Source: Embiotoca jacksoni (Eukaryota; Chordata; Actinopteri; Embiotocidae). From it: DNA of 64,000 nucleotides. Every line of letters starts with the position of its first letter. Position 1 is the stretch's first letter. The notes below the pieces were generated by a model, which was not told the DNA's origin, did no database searches, and was given only the letters and a program-made list of their open reading frames with translations. The position numbers were made by a program, and so were the translations under genes. Shown piece after piece: positions 33,301-46,433 of this stretch. Where the stretch lies: contig JAKOON010000006.1 of assembly GCA_022577435.1 (NCBI GenBank), forward strand, positions 16,398,001 through 16,462,000. Reading direction: 5' to 3'.

Positions 33301-36300
33301 GGGAAGTTAGGGCAAACAAGAATAGTAAAAAGAAGAGAGAAGAGGAGAGAAGGAAGCAAAAAAAAGAAAAGATGGTTTTACTTTAAACAAAGACAAATGT
33401 TTGACACGACGGCTGGAAACAAAAGAATCCAATAAAGCCCATGGTTATGCACAGGTTCAGTTCGCAGACATCAGAGCAGTAAAGCACACAGCCAGCCAGA
33501 CTGCAGAGCTGAAACAAATGCTCCACTGTAAATTACTGCTCCCTCTTTGGCAGCATGACACATCCCCTCAGCACTTTTATCCACTGTTATTTATAGGCAG
33601 ATGACCTAATTTGCCAAGTTTGCTATGTACAGTAACGCAATATGACTGAACATAGGTCATGCCCTGTGTAGTGTACAAGGGAATGTTCGGTTCGGTTTGA
33701 AGCTGCCTCCCGAGTTATTCTCAACGACCGTGGGGGCTCTCTCACAGCTCTTCTTCATCTTCATCACTTCCTGGCCGACAGAACACATATTCCATCTGGA
33801 TGCCGTCATGTAATGGGAAGCGGTGCGTGTTTATTGTATCTCCATGACGAGAGAGGGGCAGTTCACACACATGCATACCAACCAGGGTATCTTCCTGTGG
33901 TGGGGATCCTCAGAGAGCAGCCACTGTTTGGCAGAGTTTGTGTCCTGAAGAAATTGTTGGTTTGAGTTTGACTGAATGATCAGGCTTCTTAGAGGAGTCT
34001 GTGGTTTTTTTTGTATGTTGCAGGAGAATTTAGGTCAGGTGAGACTCAAGAGACACAAAATCACATAAAGCTGTGATCCCAGCAGGGGGAAACGAACTGG
34101 AGGCCCTCGCCACTGAGGACTGCATTAAGAGATGAAGTGCCAGTGATGGAAAACAGACCTGAGACTTTACACAAAGCCAGCACCATCTGTACATCAAGTG
34201 TGTGTCCGAGTGAATAGGATTTATAGAAGGACAGAACGTGAAATACAGAGTTTACTGTTTTCTGCCAAATTTGAAGTGATTACTCTTGGATTCATTGTAA
34301 CGCAAAATAGCTAATTAGTTTATGTGTGCACAATATTAAAATGGTAATGAACTGAAAAATAACGACGTGAAGAAGAACTAAACGCGGAGTTTCCTCGTGA
34401 TATTTAGCAGGAAACTTGAATTTGAATTAATTCCTCTCCGATTTGATTTCAGTCTTACATTTCAAGATTTCAATTTCAAATGTTATCTGAACTGCAATCC
34501 GACATTGATTTTAGATGTGATCAGTGTAAACCAGCAGCAGCTCTCACATACTCCATGTTCCTGTCTTACTCACCCCTGAAGGTCAAAGCTATTCTTTTAA
34601 AAATGTCCACCTGTAAAAACATTCTTGATTGAGTCAGTAACAGCTGCACGACTGAAAGCCAAAATTAACATCTGTAGGGTTTATAGATGAGAGATCCTTG
34701 ACAGAAGTACTGAGATCGGAAGAACTTGAGCAGAAGCTGACATTTTTACTTCCACCTAATCAAAATAAATTAGAGTAGATAACAGCTTTATTATATAAAG
34801 TCAGAAAATACTGATTTAATTGAACCTACTTTAAAAAAAAAAAAAAAAAAGTATTATTCAACTTCTTGACACCTGAGATTATAAATGTAAGAGTGTAAAT
34901 GTGTATATAAACTATATGCATATCTATGTACTGGTTTATTGAATGTATTGTTGAAAAGAGCTGAGTTAGGACTCTGGAAAAATAGTATATTGAGTCTGCC
35001 AATATATTTTATTTTGTTCGTTATAAATACAAACAGTAAAACAACTCAGAAGAACAAAAATAAGCAACACATTTATTTTCCACCACCTTTATTAATGCAC
35101 TAGTTCGGCCTATTCTGCCCCGTGACTTGGCCTCTGGGTCCCAAATTTCTCATGACCTCAAGCAACTACAGTTGTCAGTTCTCGAGTTTGAAGAGGGCAT
35201 GTTTTTGTCATTTTCCCTCATCTGGTGTTGACTGATGATGGAGGAATGTCAAATATGTCGTCCACACTCTTCCGTGTTAAGCATATACTCAATCATTGAC
35301 CCTTTGTGTCCTACTGTACATTGCACCTCGTTACCGTCTGTTTTTCGATTGATTCCATCACCTCATTCGCACAGGACTGTCTCCTTATTTCTTGTCCTTT
35401 GCTTCCCTTCTTCATCCCTGCCCATCCAGATCACTCCTGGCAGCAAGGCGTCCAATGCCGACTTGTGCGCTGGTGACGTCATCCTGGCCATCGAGGGAGT
35501 CCCGGCCACAGACATGCTGCACTGTGAAGCCCAGAACAAGATAAAGGAATCTGCCAATCAGCTCGGCCTCACTGTTGAAAGGTTATAAGCACGAGCATAA
35601 ACATGCTAACTAACCAGTGGTGGGTGGAGCAAAAGCAACGCCTGTACGTTACAAAAAAAAAAAAAAATGACAATACATGCTAAACTTTGATGTTGTTTTT
35701 GTGGTGCACAGGTGCTGCTTTTGCCGTGTCCACACTCATTGCTGCAGTTTGTCCGTGTACAAGTGTGTTTAAACGATGTGTCCAATATTTATTTTCCGTA
35801 TTGATACAGCAGTAGATCCTGAATTTCTTTGGCTTGTGACCCCTTAAAGCAAAGCAATGTGTAATCTATTTTATGTCTACTGAAGAGAAAATGTGTTTTC
35901 TAAATTTAAATCTGCAATATTATCTGGAAATTAATCCATTAAACTACCTTATGGTTTATGCAGTATATTTCTTTCAAAATTACCATTGCTTATTTTATTA
36001 TTAGTTGCAGTATTAGTAGTAGTGGTAGATTCTGAAACACAAAAGAAAATAACAGTATAGGAATGGTGAAGTAATTATACTGCATGTAGCATTTTAGAGA
36101 AAGGCCAGCATGTAAGCAGTCTGAATGTTTTATAGGTTGGGATTATAGACCCACTTTCATATACAGACTCAAAAAGAGCCACAACAGTTCAGCAGGCATT
36201 TTGAGGCGACCCTCTGATTTATCTTTAATTCACAGGAATGAATCAAGAATGTGGTCTCCACGTGTTGTCGAGGACGGCCGAGCTCACCCATTTAAAATAA

Positions 36301-39300
36301 ACCTGGAAGCAGAACCACAGGTTTGTAGGAAATAGATTCACGTGTATTATGTACAGCTGCCATTTTGCTTCTCATGATTTTGTCATTTGCATCCTCGCTT
36401 CCTTCTTCTCCCTACAGGAGTATAAACCCATCGGCACTGCTCACAACCGAAGGGCTCAGCCATTTGTTGCGGCAGCGAACATTGATGACAAGCGGCAGGT
36501 GGTCAGTACAGCTTACAACACCCCCATAGGCCTCTACTCCTCAGGCAATATCCAGGATGCCATGGAGGGCCAGATCCGAGGCCTGGTTCCCCACAAGTCC
36601 GAGAGGTGAGCGCTGCAGCTGATCATAGCAAACAGTGTCTTTAAAAAGCCCCATGAGCAACAGACACTATCCGCCAGAACCATGACTGTAGGGATGGAGG
36701 TGTTGATATTTTGGTCGGCCTGTTCATCAGTGTATGTGTTGGTTCTTTAAGACAGTCAGCAGTAAATTCTTAAACAGCCATATGATATGTAGATTATATC
36801 TTCCGTGGAGTGACTGGGATGTCATATTCATACAGAATATAGTTTCTTTAATACATTCATGACTACCACACATAAATGATGACTTTGGCAATTATTCAGA
36901 TTCCAGATTTTTTTGAAAATAAACCCATCTGTTCTGCAGGGTTGACTTTTGAAATCTATAGCCAATCAAAATGTGTCATTGTCAGAATTTGTGGGACACA
37001 GGATAAGGGACAAAAATACCATGCAGTCTCATAAAGTGGGACACCTGGTCTCTAACTGTCACTGGGAGCAGCCTTCACAGCTTGTCTTCGTACTGACTCA
37101 GGCACAAAATATCTTCATGTCTATTTAAGAGCATTTCAATCTAAGGGCAAACTCTTTAAACTGAGAGAATGTGACTGAACAGTTGATTCAACTTCATATT
37201 TAAATGTTGTTAGTCTTGTTTGCTCAAGTTAATTTAACTAACTCGGTCAGATTTACAATTTCAAAACTCATACGATGACTTTTTAATCAACCTCTAAGTG
37301 CAATTAACTCACACTTAGTTCACCAATAAACTAATTGTTTCAGCATTAAGTTGTCTTTCCCACGGCGCCACCCTAAGGCCAAGCTTTACATTTCCCTTAG
37401 TTGTAAGGATCCAAAAATCCAACAGAGCATCCACGTTTCGTCCATCCAGCTTTTGGATTCTTTTTTTTTTTTTAACAATCGTAGAAGTCTTGCTGGGCTT
37501 CTGATGTTATTATATTTACTGTAGTCCACCTGCTCTATACATGACTTACCTCCTGAATCACCCTGCCTGTATGTCCCTCAGTATCTTAGTCTTCAGCCTT
37601 CCTATATGTTCATATGGATTTCATTAGGCTCTCTGATGTATAGTGTGTCACAGAATATATCACCCCAGCGGACAGGGGAGACTCTCTTTGTGGCTGAACC
37701 GCAACTTCTGGATGAGACGTAAATCACATCGAACCAAAGCCACGTTTCATTCAGCATCAGTTCCCGACTTATTAACATGAACACTGTATGTATTTACAAT
37801 GTATTTACAACCATCATCCGCAGACTGGAAGGAATTATTATGTATTAAATGATGATTTGAAAAGAAGACTCAAGAATCAGTAAAAAGGTTGCATCATTAG
37901 CATTGTATGTATGATTATTTGTCACAATAATAAGACTGCAGATAAGTGCTGTATCACAGTTAGAAGAATGCACATTTGTGTCCGGCTCCTGTGTCTCTGA
38001 TTGTTTGTTTGTGTGTGTGTGAATGCACTGCTCAGTCCCAGGACGTTGACCAACTTCGAGGATTCTGACGTGTACCGGATGTTACAGAAGGAAGAGGAGG
38101 AGCCTCAGGAGCCTCGGCAGTCAGGCTCCTTCAAAGCTCTGCAGGATTTCATTGACGGTGATGGTGAGCTCTATATCTAGATGATGCATTTCTTCCAAAA
38201 CAAAGCAACATTTCACAAGTCCTGTTAGTGAACTTTGGGGACACCCTCAAAGAGCCGGGTAAACTGTTTCCCTGTTTCTTTACACGGGGCTAAGTTGCAG
38301 CCTCATATTTAGTATACAGACATGATTGGTATCAATCCTCTCATCAACCTCTCAGCTCTCTTCTGAACAAATAATACCCGAACATATTATTTTAACTACT
38401 TTTTAACGCATAGATAATATTATGAAGAAATACTTCATATTTTAGGCCAACATATCGACATGACGTGTGTTGATGAAAAGGGACACTTTACTCAAAAGTC
38501 CCATTTTTCCCTCCTGTACATGCATGAGGAACAGTTTGCAGGTTTAACGTCTTGCTCAAAGACTTGTAGGCAAGAGGAGCCAGGGATTGAACCAACAACC
38601 CTGAGACCAACCTGCTGAAGGTCTATGGCACATGTTGCTAATTTAATGATGATTGATTAAGGCATAAATAATCACTTCAGGAAATTATATTCTTTTGGAA
38701 AAAGACTACAATTCAGTATTCGGATGTGTCATGCAATATTTTGTCACTGGATGTCTCATATGAAAAACTGTTAGAAGCAATGTGTCATTGAATGCATTTC
38801 CCCTCAAGTACTGTGGCATTAAAGCTGCATTTAATGTCAATAGAAAACCACTTCCCCATGTCTATTTATTAATTAAGCTGAAATTCTGAAATATGCTTAA
38901 AACCCAAAGAAACTGTCATTAAGAGGCCGTGTCCCTGTTCCTGCAGTCTCTCGCTTTATATCGCTCCAGTTTTTTTGTTATCATTAATGTGCTCCCATTA
39001 AACAGTGTTGTTTTGCTGAGCAGATTCTTTCTCATTCGGGCAGGCAATCGTCCCATTGTGACTCGGACAGTCAAAGCCCCCACAACCAAACCGACTCCAC
39101 CCACAGGAAACCTGCAGAAACTCCCCGTCTGCGACAAGTGTGGGAATGGGATTGTGTGAGTAAAAATAGAGCAAATCATCTGTGATTCACGTAAAGACCC
39201 TCCGTGCATCAATACAAACAAAAGGTTTAGAAAATTAACAGAAACAATACAGTCCTAAAATAGCATCACAACAAACTGCAGCCAGGAGACAGATATGTAC

Positions 39301-40002
39301 ATTTAAACAGTTAAATACAAGCTTCATAAATCTGTATTTACTGCTGGGATATTATACAAGATGTCACTATATTATAGGGTGCCAAAGATATTTAGTTTGT
39401 ACTTTTTATTATGTTTTAGGTCAAATGCTAGAAAATGCAAGACATTATTCATCAAATAATAATATGTCCTTGATGATTTGGTTTATGTGATTTTTATGTG
39501 GATTTTTGTTGTCGTATGTAGTTAAATGAAACGATCCCAGAGCTGCTATCAGGCCAGTAATGTTTTGCACATTTCAGCAAATGCATACAGAACACACTTA
39601 CAATCTAATATTATAACAAGAGAGGACAGTAGAAACACTGCCTTTGAGCCAGGTGTTAAATTTGTCTTTAACTCAAATGAGTTCCTGTTTTTTGCACTTT
39701 TAGTGTGTTTAGAGCACAAACTGTACACACAAGTAATCATGATGACACGCCATTACTTTCCATGCAAATCTTTCTCTTTACTCTTGACATCTGTCTGTTT
39801 TTGATGCTACAGTGGGACAGTGGTGAAAGCGCGGGACAAATATCGTCACCCCGGTTGCTTTGTGTGCTCCGACTGTGACGTCAACCTGAAACAGAAGGGC
39901 TATTTCTTTGTGGAGGGCCAGCTGTACTGTGAGACTCACGCTCGAGCCAGAATGAGACCACCGGAGGGGCACGACCTCATCACAACATTTCCCACTGCAT
40001 AG
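29898..40002 (+). CDS. pdlim3: pdlim3: PDZ and LIM domain protein 3 (ALP), complete, 7 exons
   Basis: Actinin-associated LIM protein that binds alpha-actinin at the Z-disc and along stress fibres. Seven exons (29898-29990, 35430-35581, 36236-36320, 36418-36605, 38036-38163, 39044-39155, 39813-40002) join in frame to 315 aa, close to the human smooth-muscle form. Order: N-terminal PDZ (about 1-83) with the PWGFRL carboxylate-binding loop; FKINLE region; ZM motif (TPIGLYSSGNIQDAM) in exon 4; RQSGSF-LQ block; C-terminal LIM domain with all zinc ligands (CDKC, H-x2-C, C-x2-C, C-x2-H). The EYKPIGTAHNRRAQPF exon identifies PDLIM3 rather than PDLIM1 or PDLIM4. It follows sorbs2 in the same direction, as in tetrapods. 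ATG context GGGTCATGC is acceptable. Confidence 0.96.
30328..30416. repeat. (CA)n microsatellite with CGCACA interruptions
   Basis: About 89 bases of CA repeats with periodic CG substitutions, in pdlim3 intron 1. Confidence 0.95.
31809..31906. repeat. Perfect 49-bp tandem duplication
   Basis: Unit 1 (31809-31857) and unit 2 (31858-31906) both run from gtcagggagaggcatgtcaa to agatctgatatat with no mismatch. This suggests a very recent duplication or an assembly artefact. Confidence 0.95.
32900..33060. repeat. Fish interspersed repeat fragment with two DR1 motifs
   Basis: The segment contains phrases seen repeatedly in fish genomes (gtccaagtgaatgtttgtgt, aaatttgaagaaagtccctc, cttgacctttgaccc). 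TGACCTTTGACCT at 32906-32918 is the reverse of AGGTCAAAGGTCA, a consensus DR1. A second copy with one change lies at 33030-33042. Confidence 0.55.
35430..35581 (+). CDS. pdlim3: pdlim3 exon 2: rest of PDZ
   Basis: Encodes ITPGSKASNADLCAGDVILA, the PDZ GDVILAI core, and ends ANQLGLTVER. Acceptor CCATCCAG; phase 2 at the end. Confidence 0.96.
36236..36320 (+). CDS. pdlim3: pdlim3 exon 3
   Basis: Encodes ESRMWSPRVVEDGRAHPFKI then NLEAEPQ, the conserved WSP...HPFKINLE block after the PDZ domain. Phase 0 at the end. Confidence 0.95.
36418..36605 (+). CDS. pdlim3: pdlim3 exon 4: ZM-motif exon, smooth-muscle type
   Basis: Encodes EYKPIGTAHNRRAQPFVAAA then the ZM motif TPIGLYSSGNIQDAM. It corresponds to the alternative exon used in the human smooth-muscle/non-skeletal form. 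ZM motifs contact the alpha-actinin rod. Donor GAGAG/GTGAGC; phase 2. Confidence 0.95.
36606..38035 (+). other. pdlim3 intron 4
   Basis: An intron of 1.4 kb. I searched it by eye for the skeletal-type alternative exons (a PKPFVIPGRS or CGSGRSTPSS-like segment) and saw none. A poly-T run lies near 37460. Confidence 0.6.
38036..38163 (+). CDS. pdlim3: pdlim3 exon 5
   Basis: Encodes FEDSDVYRMLQKEEEEPQEP and RQSGSFKALQDFIDGD, matching the SDVYRML and RQSGSF-LQ segments of human PDLIM3. Phase 1 at both ends. Confidence 0.95.
39044..39155 (+). CDS. pdlim3: pdlim3 exon 6: start of LIM
   Basis: Encodes a basic Thr/Pro linker and then LPVCDKCGNGIV, the first Cys pair of the LIM zinc site. Donor GT/GTGAGT; phase 2. 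Confidence 0.95.
39813..40002 (+). CDS. pdlim3: pdlim3 last coding exon: LIM domain and stop
   Basis: Encodes KARDKYRHPGCFVCSDCDVN, the remaining zinc ligands ending CETHARAR, then RPPEGHDLITTFPTA and TAG at 40000-40002. The ending matches the PPEGYD...YPKA end of human PDLIM3. Confidence 0.97.
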
Positions 40003-40310
40003 ATCCCCCTCTTATTAGCACAGACACACACCCGCCGACGTGCCGCATCTACGTTTCATGTGTTCATCTGCACTTTGTTGTCTGTGTGCAATAACAGTTG
40101 AGTAAAAATACACTTTTCTCTCTGAACTTTCCCAGTTTGTTGTTGTGAGCTGGAAATCTCATTTCACAGGTGGTTACTGAACAGACGGGTTGTTTAAAGA
40201 GCCCGACAGAGACAACAAAACACATGGAGACATGTCACGATGTGAGGATTTACCAGTGGAGGAGCATCTGTTCGTAGAGTTTCTAGTAATAAAAGAATAC
40301 AGCTTCCATG
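40003..40310 (+). other. pdlim3: pdlim3 3' UTR with poly(A) signal
   Basis: AATAAA at 40288-40293, about 290 bases past the stop, is the likely poly(A) signal. Confidence 0.55.
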
Positions 40311-43300
40311 TACCAAACACAGAAAAATATTCTATACTAAAGAAGCACAATTGTCAATCATAATTATCCTGCTAATAACCACAGGAGACAAGGGAGAGAG
40401 GTACTGATCTTTATTAATTCATTCCTCTCCTTTATTTCTAAAATTGGGTTCACCTTTTAAATACAGACATTGCTTTGCATTTCATCAATGACGTTGACGT
40501 TTGCATGTACTTTTATGGTTCTTCTAATAGGAGTGGAGAAAAAAAATCAATACAGCATATCGCAAAATTTTGCAAGGCAATATTTGATTGATACATCGAC
40601 CCCAAGTATTGATATTTTATTGTATGAGTAAATGTATCAGGTGCATGCAACATTTCTGACTGTTTTTTATGACAGAGTTGGTGAATCTGTTTGGGGTTTT
40701 CCTGTTTACAAAATTCTCCAATAATTGTATTCCAATGTTGGATATGGACAAATGTATTATTACATAAAACAATAATGCTCAAAAGCATCAATAACAGGAT
40801 TGATTCAGATTAAATTATTTTGACTGCGTGTTTTGTTGAGAGGAGTGACTCTTATGGCTATGTTGTTAGTCTGTTGAGACAGCAGGGGGAGCCACAGTGT
40901 CATGTTTCACTTCTTTGACCAACACAAAAGATAGACGGCTCAGTCACAATGAGGTAATGAGTTCAGTATGTTGAGGTTATTGAACATTGAAGAAAGGTAA
41001 TAAAGTTAAAAAAAATAAATAAAAAAAAAAAATAAAAAAAAAAGAAAGAGGTTGCTAATAGGGAGTACAACATTAAGACAATGGAGATAATCCAGCTTTT
41101 TAGTCTCTCAATGTTTTGGTCCGACAACGAATTAAGATGCTCACAATCAGCCTGTGGTTGTCACATGACCCCTGCAGGCAGCCATAAAACACAGTATGTT
41201 ATACCAGAACTACATTAGAGAGAAAGTAAAACATTTAGGCAGCTAAAAACATATTATTTCTCAGAAGTTGTAAAAACAAATCAAAGCCAAAGGACCATAT
41301 TAAATGTAACTGTACATTGCTTCCATGGTTAAAAGTGACTCCAAACATTGATCCAAGTCTGCTGGTTGTCTAAATGTGGAACTGCTGCTAACATGTCAGC
41401 TGCAGCGCACAACTTGCTCATTCTCCTTTTTGGAAACGTGCACACAAAAGTCCACAACAATATAATTAGGTTTGAGTACACCTGCCTCAAATCTGTGTTT
41501 CACCCTAATCAGAATTTATTTAATTACACAATAAAAGAATTTCTGTTGAATGTAGCATTCATTGTTTAATGAAGAACATTTTGTAGTTGGTAGAATTGTG
41601 GTGAAGTTACATTAGGGCAGTATAAATATTTTTTGTGTTCAACATAACGCTATGAATCTTTTGAGTCATGTTGTTTTTTTTTATGCAAAATGAACACATT
41701 TTTATTGAGTAGGAAAATTACTTCATCAAAATAATACTTCAGCTTTTATTAAAGTATATGCTTATTGCACAATGTAGATTGTTAATGGAACAAATCAAGC
41801 TGTATCAGCTTTATAAATCTTAGTACAATGACCATAAAATCTAAACTTGTTGACTTGACATAATTGAATCACGTCAAGCTCACGTGTTAGAAAACATAAA
41901 GTTTTCATGTTATTTTGACAGTTTTGAATTTTTGTGTAGACTGCACATGAACATTTTGCTCCATAGATGAATTGGGATTTGTAGGAACATTTTAAAAGCT
42001 AAGATTTCGTCAGGGTTGTATGTCAGATTGATTTGGAGTTCTTCTGTTCTCTAGTGGTCAGCAATGAATTTAAAATGACATGTTTTGTTTTTCTAATGGT
42101 CTTAAAAAAAAATTTTACTCAAAATTGCATGATTTTTCTTTTCATTTAAAAATGTAGTTTTACTAATACATTATAACATGGTGAATTTTCTGTTTAATTA
42201 CATAAGTACTAATCCTGTCACATTGCTGTTTGCTTATAAATATATCTAGTACCAGCATCCTATTTAAACAGACTCAACCTAATGAGCTGCCCGTAACTAC
42301 GACTCTGATGAATATCCTGTCACACTGTTTCCATACTGGCTCCATTTCATTATTCCACAATAGAAGTACATTTAATTTACAAAATCGATACTCACGCGTC
42401 TGCCAAAATGCCATCAATCAAATATTAATATGGATGGGAAGTCAAGAGATGGACAGATATAGTGGCTTAAGTGCTTTCTCGTATGAAAGCCAAAAGACGA
42501 GACCATCAGCGAACAATGGTTCATCTAAGTAGTCTCAAAGCTATTTTTTATTGTACTTCATTAGCCAGTATCCTCATGCTGAGACACACTGTTTGACTGC
42601 ACCAGCTGCTCAATAACATCAGACAGCTAAAGAAACACGTATTGATTTGATCCTGAACACGCCATGAATAGCTTACTAAAAATGGAGACCTGGAGCTAAT
42701 ATCCCAGTCCCCCGGCTCCTCACGTACACACTCAGAGTAAATCAAGGAGGAAGTGGTCAACAGGAAGAGGTCTTCAAAACCTGAGCACTGCCGTAATCAT
42801 TGTAAAAGCAAATCGGGGTAATTAAGATGCCCCAAACAAAGACATATTGGGGAGGGGGAGGAACTCCTTTATTCTGTCTAATAAGAACGTCTGTTTCAGT
42901 TTCCTGCTGAACCCAAAATGCAAACACTTGCAAACATCTGCATCCCTGAGCAACTACTCAGACCCCAAAACAAAGACCTCACTAAATGCAAGTCTGATTC
43001 AGGCAGTTTCTCAATTTTACATGTCATGAAGTCACATGTATTTGATATTTTTTCCCACTGATAAGACATTCTGCAATGTCCATTACGTGTCCATTTTGTA
43101 AAGAATTATTGAATCAAAAAAGGTATCAGAAAAAATCAGCACCCAACTCTTCACACTCCATACATGTGAATCCTTACATCACTGACCCCTCATTTAAAAC
43201 AGTTTTCAGCTAAAATAAACAGGAGGTTTATGAAGATAATTGAATATAAGTCAAAAATGTCAAGATGTTGTTGTTTTTTTGTTTTTTTATATATATATAT

Positions 43301-45100
43301 ATAAATCAGGTTTTCTGATTATCTTGGTTTAGCAAAATCCAGAGCGAGTCTATTGAAGGGTTTCCAGTGTTACCCACCAGATAATTCAGTAAACCTACTT
43401 CATGATAAGGGACCTGTCTTGGCAATTATTGATTAATTTGTAGTCATACAGTCTGTGAAGTGTCATAAAATGATGTAACACACCCTTCACAGTTTTACAG
43501 AACCCAAAGTGGTGTCACCGAACACCTTCTTACCAACTGTCCAAATTTCAGCACATTTGAGAAGCAGAAACCAATCGCTGCTTCTGAAATCAGAGTTTAA
43601 TAATTCCACTCAACAAATGATGAAAATTAGGAATTTAGTTGAATTAAGTAGAAGTACTTACTTTCGGGTCAATTAGTTTATTTAAAAGCACCATACTAAT
43701 TAATGCATTATTTGGTCTTTTCAGCACATCGAAGTGTGAAATGCAGTTACGAGATGTGATTGCTCTAAAAACCTGCAACAACACCAGTGAAAAAACTGTC
43801 TTATTACAGTTGCGTATACATGATGAAAAATACATTTAACATGAACACATCTCATTTGATATAATTTGTGTTGTCATGACTTTAGATAATAACACTGATG
43901 GTATCAGTATCACCATCATACAATCAAGTAAATTCAGATGAGCTAATTTTCAGTAGTTTACAATATCCTTGAGATGAAAGCTCAAGAGGTACACAAGCAA
44001 AGATGTACTACAGGGATGAAATACTGCAGCTGTAGATTTAGTACTGTGTGTAGACCATGCAGGTTAGTCACGATAGAGCTGTTTCATGCCAGAAATTGTC
44101 TTCGGGAACCTGGTGTTCAGTGTGACCTCAATTCTTATTTAAAATGTATATGGATGACTCCTCGAGACACAGATTATATGTTCTTCTACTTTATTCATGT
44201 TATGTGAGCAGTGCAGGTGATTATGTTCTGTTTTCTCGCAGCAGTGCAGTTTTTCAGCAGCTACGTGTGCGATCCAAATAAAGAGCTGACTGACATCAGG
44301 CCTGATGCCAAAAAGACTGTGACACTAATTAGAAGTAAGGGGATAGATCATAAAAAAAAAAAATTCTTGAATTCAGATCAAATGTAGATGCTTGTAAAGG
44401 ACATCGTGAGGTCAAATCTCTTGGCTACCATTTTACAGACGATTTAATAATTGACTGAGATACACATGGATTAAATTATAATCTCTAGGTGACAGAACTG
44501 TATCGTTTAATGTAACATGTAATGTTTTAGATAATCCAAAAAGGTTGTGACATGTGAAAACAGATTTTGACTGCAACTGCAGTTATGAGATAAGAGTGAG
44601 TGCCTCATAGAAAAAGATATTAATCCTGATGTTCCAGACTCGTATTACAAACGCTGACCAGATGGGTCTCGTTATGCTGAATTTCAGTAAAATTCTTCAA
44701 TAAATATGGCAATAAAAAGCCACTTGGCTTTAGAGCCTGGCATGAATATTAGTATGTTTCTTTCTCTGCTAAGTGACTGTATATAAAACTGCAGAAAAGA
44801 GGGAAATCATCTGTGAAGATATTGTAGGACTCTAGTTCATTAATACCAACATAGTATTATTGGTTTATACATTTATTATTCTGAAATTTTGGAGTAAGGG
44901 TATTGTGAGTCAGAAGGAGGGGATAACTTTGCTTTTCATATAATGAAATGGAAGATTCAGCTTCTCTCCAAATCCCAAAGTCTATTGTATGTTCCCTAAA
45001 CAAAAGTGAGTGCTGTCACAATTAATCAAACTCTATTGGTTGAGTCATCCCTGTGCAAATTCAAGATCCACATCATGTAATACATTAAAAGGAACTGCCT
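40311..45100. other. Gene-free stretch between pdlim3 and npy2r
   Basis: AT-rich sequence with only short, unsupported frames. It contains A-rich simple sequence near 41010-41045 and a short AT repeat near 43290. No RNA gene or recognised element. Confidence 0.6.
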
Positions 45101-46300
45101 GGAAAATCATAAGAACACAAGTCAAACAAACTGGATCAACAGTCACAAACAGTCGTTTCAGTTTGACTCGCAAATGCTAAAAGTGACAAACACGGTCAAT
45201 TTTCTTGGATTGAAAACTACAATGGTGCAAATTTAAAGCCCCCCTGATAAATGTTAAAAGTAATTTCTTCAATAAATCCCTAATTTTATGAGAACAAAAT
45301 GTTAACAAACAAGCATAGGTTTTCCTATGGACAGTGGGAATATGTCCCCACCGATATTTTGGGAGGACAGAATTGCCCCCTCCAATATTTGAGCAAACGC
45401 AGTTGCACTGCCTTTGGCGGGAAGTCATAGAATTGTGATTTTCTCTCCTAGAGACGACAGCCAAGACTTCCAAATTAGACGTGCTATCATTTGATTACTC
45501 TGACAGTGGGATATCTGAAGGCTTACGTCCCGAACAAATATTGTACTTACTGCCAGACAGGAGGACGCAATCAGCGTGCTGACAACGGTAAGTTATCAGG
45601 GCTGCCAGTCCATACATCAAACATAGGTGAACTCTACCTCTACTGTCGGCACTGCACAGAATACATAACTTGGTCCATCCAAACTCCTTTTGTACTTTTT
45701 GTACTTTGTAGGTATCTTGCCACCGCCAAAACAGAGAAGGGACATGCAGAGAGTGGTTTCACCGCCCAGAGCATAACAACAGGTAGCAATTGGTAAATCA
45801 GTTAAAATAAAAACCTGCTCACTCCCTCACGTATCTGGCTTTCAACCCTTGGAAATATAAAGTCACCTGATCTTAGTTAATCATATTAGGTAGCGTTAAC
45901 TGCTCTGGCACGGTAACCCTGGCTTCCCTCATCTTAAGTATTAAAAATAAAATGGGTGGCTCAACATCATGAGTCTAATTTCATTATAGAAATCCCATGA
46001 AAATCTCACTGTTATTGTTGCATGCAGATAACACAGCGACAGGATGGAGAAGAAGAGCAGGCTGATGTGAAGACAGGTGCACCTTTATGGTTTTAGGTGA
46101 GCTCCTAATTATAAATTATAGTTTGAAATTATAGGGAGGCTTGTGTGCGTGTCTTATCTTTAAATGGATCATTGTATTTGACAGGTATTTCAGAATTAAA
46201 GTGAACATACCGAAGGGAAAATTGAGGGAGAAGCAGCTGGGCCTTCAGGTGAGGCCTTAGAATGACACCGTGATTAAACAAATGTACATGTAATATAACC
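45100..46300. other. Unidentified stretch with coding-like scraps, perhaps a decayed element
   Basis: Short open segments next to splice-like signals (for example 45491-45590, 45710-45790, 46035-46080), plus a block near 45345-45410 (atgtccccaccgatattttg, ttgccccctccaatatttga) that looks like degenerate, internally repeated repeat DNA. No frame continues across the pieces and no domain is recognisable. A remnant of a DNA transposon is my best guess. Confidence 0.3.
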
Positions 46301-46433
46301 ACAGTCTACCTCCTAACTACCCTCTCACCACATGTTGGGAGTAGAGGGTGGATTATTGTGGCCCAACCTCCACCCTTGCCCGCAAGGACATTTAAGCAAA
46401 TGATTATCAATGAACCGTCATTGTTTGTGCACC

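Larger units (their letters stand above)
29991..35429 (+). other. pdlim3 intron 1 (5.4 kb)
   Basis: The longest intron of the gene, typical for this family. It holds a long CA microsatellite, a perfect 49-bp tandem duplication and a fish interspersed repeat with two DR1-type sequences. No coding supported. Confidence 0.8.

Noticed and set aside
45491..45796. A novel small protein gene (101 codons)
   Set aside because: No recognised domain, no flanking exons in phase, and the area looks like degenerate repeat; kept only as a finding.
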